From Salticus scenicus (lineage: Eukaryota > Arthropoda > Arachnida > Araneae > Salticidae): 64,000 nucleotides of DNA. Of the stretch, positions 57,401 to 64,000 are shown piece by piece (within the stretch, counting starts at the first letter, position 1; each line of letters opens with the position of its first letter). The DNA lies in contig OZ005651.1 in the NCBI GenBank assembly GCA_963930645.1, positions 327,636,527 through 327,700,526 of the forward strand. The letters run 5' to 3'. The notes beneath the pieces are model-generated. The model made no database searches and had not been told where the DNA came from. It was given only the letters and a program-made list of their open reading frames with translations. Both the position numbers and the translations under genes were made by a program.

Positions 57401-58467
57401 TTACAATACTCAGTCCTATCCCCAGAAGGCATTGTTCCGTTGGTTGAGAACATTTTCGCAAATGACCAAACCGATAGAGTGCTACCTTATCTTCAGAAGA
57501 ACAGTTTCCTGAATATAAACATATTCGGGAATATAGCTTTATGAAAAGCCTGAAAAAAAGAACTCTCTACTATATGAGACTTTCTTCTTAATAAAAGTGT
57601 GTAAAAAAATATAAACAGGCTGTGCAACAATGGTAACACCAAGTTAGCCTGGAGGTAGCGCATGTTTCGGCCAGTTAGAGTCGAGATATGAAAGACCATT
57701 TCATAGATAGGTCTCGTGTTATGGCTATGTGCCCCGAAGTTATCGTTCCTTTCTAAACCTTTACCACAAGTGGGTGCAGTCTTATATGTTTTCTTTAAAA
57801 ATAGACGAAGGAAGTATACACATTAAATAGGGTATTGACGCATCTGAGTCTTACCAAATGTTCGAAGAAAATGAAATAAGAAAAAAAAATATTTAGCGGT
57901 TCTCAAAACGACCTAAAAGTTTCGTTCGAAAATATTTGTTCAGGTTTCGATTGCTGTTCTATACTTCAAAATTTTCTTTTTCCCTTTCCTTATCACAATG
58001 TTTCTACGTTTGACTCCTCCAAATATTTCGATTATTTTGTCGTGTTGTAAAATGCCCAATTCATGATTAGAGCTCCAATTTTTGATAGCAGCAGTAAACA
58101 CTGTTTGGAAATCATTTTGATAGTAGTCTGCAAAATTATTTTCTAAATATGAACATACAACTTGTCGTTGATAGTATTTTTGAAAAATGGTTATGCTTAT
58201 AATAAATTTAAATTTTTGTTACAGTTAAAGTTTTTTTTTTTTTTTTAATGCACGAAATTAGTTTTTATAATAAACGCGCAGAGATGCATATTTTTACTTT
58301 CAAAGATTGTGCTTTTAATGACAATAAAATTGTTGCTAATTAATATCTTGAGTATTTTTGAGACTGAATTGACGAAGCGAAACTAATGCTCAAGTTAAAA
58401 ATAGATTAAAAACCGTTATAACGGAAAGAAAAGTAAAATGTCCCTTGAACTATCATAGGTTGATTTA
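54477..58467. other. AT-rich intergenic sequence
   Basis: No transposon was recognised. The longest ORF (54561-54890, 109 aa) is K/F/I/Y-rich and lacks any motif. The ORF at 57359-57544 is listed separately. The block 55070-55330 is somewhat GC-richer but matches nothing I recognise. Confidence 0.5.
57359..57544 (+). CDS. Unrecognised 61-aa ORF
   Basis: ATG 57359 to TGA 57542-57544. Composition is more protein-like than other ORFs here: it begins MSKVPEKLVQCSFCLQYSVL, with a CSFC pair, and includes PYLQKNSFLNINIFGNI. There is no domain, signal peptide or splice context to support it. It could be a short exon or chance. Overlapping ORF 57493-57699 on the other strand is disregarded. Confidence 0.12.
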   Translation: MSKVPEKLVQCSFCLQYSVLSPEGIVPLVENIFANDQTDRVLPYLQKNSFLNINIFGNIAL

Positions 58468-58681
58468 TTAGGTCGTTGCAAAAGTTAGTGCGGACGCGGA
58501 TCATTTTATTGCCTCCAAAGACGAGAGCTTCTATCAACGTGGTATACATTTGTTACCCGAAAAATGGGCAAAGGTTGTAGAAAGTAATGGAGAGTATTTT
58601 GATTAAAAATTGTCATTTTATTTGATGTATTTTTATGAAATGAAGCAATAAAAAACCGCACGACCTTTTGCAACCACCTAA
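58468..58681 (+). mobile_element. Mini-mariner (internal deletion derivative)
   Basis: A 214-bp element flanked by TA (58466-58467, 58682-58683), with ends TTAGGTCGTTGCAAAAGTTA and the complement of ACCTTTTGCAACCACCTAA. It retains only the transposase C terminus. Confidence 0.9.
58499..58606 (+). pseudogene. mariner transposase C-terminal end
   Basis: 35 codons with FIASKDESFYQRGIHLLPEK and WAKVVESNGEYFD then TAA at 58604-58606. This is the conserved mariner C terminus (FxSRGIxxLPERWxKVVxxNGxYFD). The rest of the gene is deleted while the frame at this end is intact. Confidence 0.92.
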
Positions 58682-58683
58682 TA

Positions 58684-61057
58684 TTATCAACAATTTATTT
58701 AAAAAGTACATAAAAACAATTTGCTTCCAAATTTTATTGTTTTTTATTTGTTTTCTTTTGCTGAATACTTAAGAAATTTGTTTTTAATGTCTAAGTAATG
58801 AAAATTATTTTAAATACCAAAAAAAAAAAAAAAAAAAAAAAAAAATTATTATCGATTTATCCCTTTTTGCTAACATCTATTATGGCATTTTAAATAACTA
58901 AAAGTCCTTTTAGTAATAGATTTAATACGCTGAGGTGCCAAGTTATTACGGATTGTTCATATCACTCATACCGGAATATACGTTCTACGCGTTTTAATTA
59001 GAATCATTGAAACCATTTCTTTGATATAGATCGCCTTCCTAGCATTATTTCAAAATATTAAATTAGACTAAAATCTGAACCCTGAAAGAATCATCAAAGC
59101 ACGTAAGCATTAAAAAACTAAGAGATCTTTCAAGGAATAACTTCTTGAAACATATTTATCACAAAAGACTTATGAAACACCTGTAGTCATCTATTAATGC
59201 AGATTTTGACTGCCAAAGATGGCCTCTTGGAATGAATAAAAAAACTTCGATAAAAGCACACCTTGCCTTCGACTGCTTATGATTCTTTAGCAGAGGATCC
59301 CTTCTAGCTTTACTTTCGTCTTATCGGAGATTAATTCAAATAAAAGCTCGCACCTTCTAAAAATCGATCTGCAATAATCAATATTAGGAAGCTTGAAATT
59401 GTTACTTCAAAGAAGTGAAGGCATGTGAAACGAGCGTCACCTTTCGCTACTACAGCTCGATAAAAGTCTATTATTGATCTTGACATATTAAAGAAGTAGC
59501 TCTTGGTTTCGTAGCAGATAAGCTGGTGATTGATTGGGATGGCTCCTTATTGATTCGGGATGAATTCACTTTGCTATTATCTGCACTTACTTCATGCTGT
59601 CCGGAGATAATGCAACAAGTTAGCCCACTCCATGGTAATGTTACGTTTGTACTGGCTAAAAGTCACTTAAAGAGTGACAAAGAAGGAACTTTTAAAATCT
59701 AAGTAGAGGAGTAAATATATAACTTATTACGTTGAATAACAAATACTTTTTGAATTCTCGTACTAATTAAATGCTTATTTCAAAAAAATTAAATTTATGA
59801 TTTTTCTTTATCCATAATATGTTGTATTACTTAAAACGTAATGCCTGAATGACTTTTGTTTTATGTTACTATAAGACATTTTATTTATCAAACTTTTAAT
59901 TTTTATATCTTCCTCGAATTAACTTCCTCGAATGTTTATAACAGACCTATTGTGGTCATTTATTTTATTTAGGATTATTTATTTCATTTCACCTCTTACC
60001 ATATCTAAAGTTATATTTGGTGTTTAAAAAAAAACCTATTCTCCAAAAAACATTCACAAAATCTTTAAACTTCTCTACAGAAATTGTGAATAAAAATTTA
60101 AAATAAGTTCTATATTTTTTAATAACTCATTAAAATATAAAACTTGTGCCAAACGGCCAATGCTAAATTATGTTTCTCTGTATAACACTGTTGTATGAAA
60201 ATTATTTGGAAGGTGAAAAATGAAATTATGTACTTTAAAATTCATGAGGATTGAATATATTTATATGACTGCAATAAAAGAAGATGGGTTTATCAGGTTG
60301 TACTATATGAAATGATCTTTTTATCACAAAGATCAAATGATACCGCACACACATTATTTTCAAAATATTTAATCAAAATATGACTCTTTTACATCAATAC
60401 ATTTTAGCTATTGACTACAAAGTACTTTTATGCTGGTTGGAAAAACATCGTAGATTTATAGGAAAAGGTTATTTCCCCAGCTTTCTCAATGTCAAAGTGT
60501 TCGGGCTATGAGGTTCTGTCTTATCAATTATATTTTTCGGACTTATGCTCTATTGAAAATCACCTCTTTAAATTTTGTATTTATTCTCAAACTTCTTCTC
60601 GTTTATGTTTTGAAGTGAACCATGATCTCCGGAAACACAAGATCTTGCTTTATAATTGTGTAAATTAACACAATTCGATGTAAAACATTTAATGAGCATA
60701 ATCAGTTTGTTGACAGTAATACTGTAAAATAATTGTTTTAACCATTCTTAGGATGCTGTAACGAATAACTCGCCTATGATTTTACTTAACTGCCACAACT
60801 TTTTTCCCTATGATATAAATTTGGTTTGAGTACCTATTTTGGCTTTTGGTCTCTTTCAGCCATTCTTCGCTGAATGTTTTGGACTACAATAGACTGTAGA
60901 TATTTCATCATAGATGATGAAACGGTTAGAAATATTCATATCAATCATTTAAATGATTCAGAAAAGAACAATATATTTGAAGAACAATTAATATTGAGTA
61001 AACCTCCACGCGTTGCAATTTTACCATTTTGCCAATTTATGGGAAACACGTATGTCG

Positions 61058-61094
<37 letters not shown>

Positions 61095-61799
61095 GAAGAA
61101 CTGCAGGATACCTGAAAATAGTTACTATGCTTATTGCAAAATCGGCAGCAGGTTCTGCAGCTGTTACTGCAAGGTTTGCTTTCATCAAAACTTTATTTGA
61201 CAGAATATATTCATGTCTTCCATGGAGTTTTTTCTAAGCTCATATATCCTAATTTAAAATTCTCAAACTAGCGTATCATTGTGAGTACGTTATCAATAGA
61301 ATTCTAAATGCAGCATCAATGTAAAGCGTTACTTAGACAACAGAATATTCACAGAAAAAGAAACCACTTTTTGGAGGTTCCATACTGTATTCCTGGAAAA
61401 GTGTGTTTAAAATTTTTGAACAAACAATCTGAATTGGATAGAGAAAAAAATAAGCACTATAATGATGTAGAACTAATTTATGTTAGTTTGATGATTTTTG
61501 AAATATACTGCCTAGAAAATCAGCTAATAAGAAAAGTTCGTTTCATATATGGAGCCATCTAATATTACCGAGAAAATAAAAAAAAGGAAGGATATCTAAG
61601 AAGTTCGTTAAGATTAAAACAAGGAAGGAAGAAAGAAAAAGAAAGATTTGTTTCTAAATTTTTTATGCAGTTGCTGCTTTCGTGGTATGACGTGCTTATT
61701 TATTTATTTATCATTATTATTATTTATTTTTTTTTTTTTTTTAATTTTTTGCTTGCAGAAATGATATATCTTATTGTATTGATTCCAAACAACCGTTGC

Positions 61800-61835
<36 letters not shown>

Positions 61836-62689
61836 GTTTATGGTGTTTGAATTCAAAATTTTTATTCATCAAATTTTAAAGGCTATTGCAGAACTTTCTT
61901 TGTAATTGTAAACTTAAAAAAGGTAATGTATAAACAAATTTTAAAATTAACTCAAACTTCTATTACACTATTTATTCCTTGTCTTCAATGAAATCACATT
62001 CCACAATTTTAGACAGATATATTTACTGTGTTAAATTTTAAAAGGACAAGATAACGAGTCATTCCTCTAAAACAACGTTTATATATTCTTTAAAGGGCGC
62101 AAAATAAACGAAATCGAGAGTTTGTTTTTAATGGATCCTACGTAACTTTCTCACACTATCAACTGGGGATTACTGTTCATTTAAATTTTTAAAACTAGCT
62201 CATTGTGAATGGAATCCAAGAACATTGGACAGACTCTGGAAGATTGTGATGGAGGATTATAATAAAATCGGTTTCGATAGGGCAATTAGTCTTTAATTTT
62301 TGAAATCAAGATGTAGTTTGTCATTTAAAAAAAAAAAAAAAAATGCTGTTTGTTTGAACATATTATGACTAAAATTCTTTTCTTTATTTTCCACTATTTC
62401 TTTCTTTCTCTATCTATATATATGTATATAGATATTTTGAAAGCATTACAAAAAAATATGGCGTGAAACAATCACACGACTTAGATTAAACACTATTACA
62501 CGTATTATAACCTTTTTTTTTTTTTTTTCTTTTTGAGATATGATCAGAAGACATAAAATTGACATAACGAAGTTGAAACCTAAAATTTTTTCCAGTAAGA
62601 GAAACTTAATACACGTGTAAATACTTACAGAACAAAGTTTACATGGCAAGTTAAAAAATAAAGGGAAAAAAATGGTAGAGTTATTTTTT
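58684..62689. other. Intergenic sequence; ORFs without support
   Basis: 59000-59700 is modestly GC-richer and free of recognisable repeats. ORFs at 60874-61200 and 61308-61562 and an open frame at 62132-62296 (contains HCEWNPRTLDRLWKIV, no ATG) show no domain I know. Long T runs at 61062-61088, 61732-61742 and 61801-61832 cut the first two. I do not call genes here. Confidence 0.5.
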
Positions 62690-63298
62690 GAAATACCAAT
62701 TTCCGAGATCTAAAATTAACCTACCTAAGCAGGATGACTGTTAATTTTTCTGTAATAACCACGTAATACACGAGAAAGGATATCTAAAATGGATTTATGT
62801 AAAAATTTTCAAGAAAATCGTTAGAGCCGTTTTTGAGCTAACAACTTTTTCCAAAACATGGCATACTCAATTATTGACCGGAAAACAATAATTACATACA
62901 GAGGTATATTTAAAAAGGAGTTAATACGACGAGTTTGAAAAAAATCCATACAGACATTTTTAAAGGAACGCACTTGCAAGACCTGAAATTGGGCTATTTA
63001 TACAGGGCGCCTGTCAATTTTCCTGAACTAACCAAGTATATCATTCGAAAGGATATCTAACAAAGTATTTATATAGCAAATTTGAAGAAAATCGTTCGAG
63101 CCGTTTTTGAGATACGGACTTACGGTCCCACTTCCGGTTTCCGATGCCTAACTTCCGGTTTTCCAATTTTAACCAAAATCTAGAAAATTTATCTGTACAC
63201 CAGATCTGTATCAATTCTGAAGTTTTGTAGTTCTATTTTTATCAGTTTCGGAGATATGATAGCCAGAATATTCCGCGAATGCATACATACATACACAC

Positions 63299-63334
<36 letters not shown>

Positions 63335-63440
63335 ACCAATTGCCAAAAACTACTTTTTTGGACTCAGGAGACCTTAAAACGTGTAAATCAGGCGAAAACT
63401 CGATATCGAATTTTTGACCCGAATACAATATTTTCATTAC
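62690..63440 (+). repeat. Direct repeat pair (~290-bp period) with (AC)n
   Basis: 62705-62850 and 63000-63110 align (GAAAGGATATCTAA, GAAAATCGTT, GAGCCGTTTTTGAG). It is followed by GGAGATATGATAGCC and an (AC)n tract at 63302-63332. GAGCCGTTTTTGAGATA-type phrases occur in arthropod repeat elements, but I cannot name the family. Confidence 0.6.
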
Positions 63441-63483
63441 CTACGGTAGTAAGGTAATAGAAGTAAATATGTGAACCTACTTT

Positions 63484-64000
63484 TTAACACTTTCCAACAA
63501 GGTTGAAAAGTGTTAATGACTTCGGTTTGTCTGTCTGTCCGCGATCTAACTCCCGTACATATTCATAGAATTTCTTGAAACTCATATATGTTATTCAAGT
63601 TCACTATTGGATGTACCGTATTGAAAATGGAGTGAATACCTCAACTGGTTTGTGTACAGGGACACCCGAAAATATTCCGAATGTGTTCTATTAGATGTAT
63701 TTCTATAAACCATGTTTTCTTATCTTTACTTTAGACGAATCTTAATGAAATTCGAATAAGTTATTTAATTTCACTATCGGATGTTTTCTATAGAAAATGG
63801 AGTAAATTCTACCCCTGATTTGGATACAGAGATACTCCAAGGTATTCCAAAGCAATGCTTTGTATTAGAGATATTTCTATAAACAAAATTCTAATTAATT
63901 TACTTTGCGCAAACCTTAATGAAATTAAAATATGCTACTCATATGCACAAAAGAATGTTTTTTATAGAATACACTATAATTAACTTTTAGATTAAGAGGG
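63484..64000 (+). repeat. Array element C: hairpin-headed, truncated by window end
   Basis: Opens with a near-perfect 13-bp hairpin AACACTTTCCAAC/GTTGAAAAGTGTT (63486-63514) and TTTGTCTGTCTGTCCGCGAT. About three ~170-bp tandem monomers follow, with CTTAATGAAATT and AAAATGGAGTRAAT motifs. The design is that of element A at 1747, with different monomers that share the GGGACACCCGAAAATATTCC-like phrase. It continues beyond the window. Confidence 0.6.

Overview
The window reads as intergenic nuclear DNA from an arthropod genome. It is very AT-rich, full of homopolymer A/T runs and microsatellites, has no operon-like gene order and no convincing long host ORF, and is built almost entirely from eukaryotic transposable elements (Helitrons, Tc1/mariner, pogo/Tigger, a piggyBac-like element, MITEs, tRNA-derived SINEs). 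The repeat families and base composition would fit a chelicerate such as a spider, but that is an inference without a database check. I found no complete protein-coding host gene. Only two or three short exon-like segments (217-276, 11581-11673, 50473-50522) are worth testing.

Layout. 1-0.56 kb: GC-richer piece with one exon-like segment. 1.74-9.34 kb: tandem-array elements A and B; B is interrupted by a CACTGAG MITE (3473-3929), a fold-back (4467-5995) that itself carries a TIR transposon (5182-5945), and a Helitron (6112-9272). 10.6-12.8 kb: an element with inverted ends holding two CAGTCGG MITEs and a ~172-bp tandem array. 13.5-13.8 kb: a hairpin MITE. 13.85-21.84 kb: a minus-strand Helitron stuffed with later insertions (869-bp TIR element, inverted minisatellite blocks, three CAGTCGG MITEs, many SINE pieces, a 1.77-kb piggyBac-like element with TTAA ends). 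24.8-25.5 kb: dead Tc1 transposase. 26.1-28.3 kb: Helitron-like remnant with two tandem-repeat sets. 28.6-31.1 kb: a dead mariner and a dead Tc1 that carries a SINE. 34.25-36.76 kb: a fold-back element split by a Tigger/pogo copy. 38.2-39.8 kb: two TIR elements. 41.3-44.76 kb: seven nearly identical ~490-bp tandem units with higher-order structure, and a decayed eighth copy beside it. 46.0-47.3 kb: possible retroelement remnant, full-length SINE, MITE. 47.7-50.2 kb: element made of opposed tandem arrays. 51.9-52.4 kb: fold-back. 52.8-54.48 kb: well-preserved Helitron. 58.5 kb: mini-mariner. 62.7-64.0 kb: further tandem-array elements.

Because many insertions lie inside sequences that have a second copy in the same window, several insertion events can be verified internally: the paralogue shows the empty site, and the target duplication (TA, TTAA or a longer direct repeat) can be read. 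This gives a relative order of invasions: array elements and Helitrons first, then TIR elements, then MITEs and SINEs. None of the transposase relics has an intact reading frame, so nothing here is likely to be autonomously mobile. I see no gene-encoded system. The least explained structures are the 490-bp array with a TATAAAAG box in every unit, the hairpin-headed array family, and the elements built from opposed tandem arrays.
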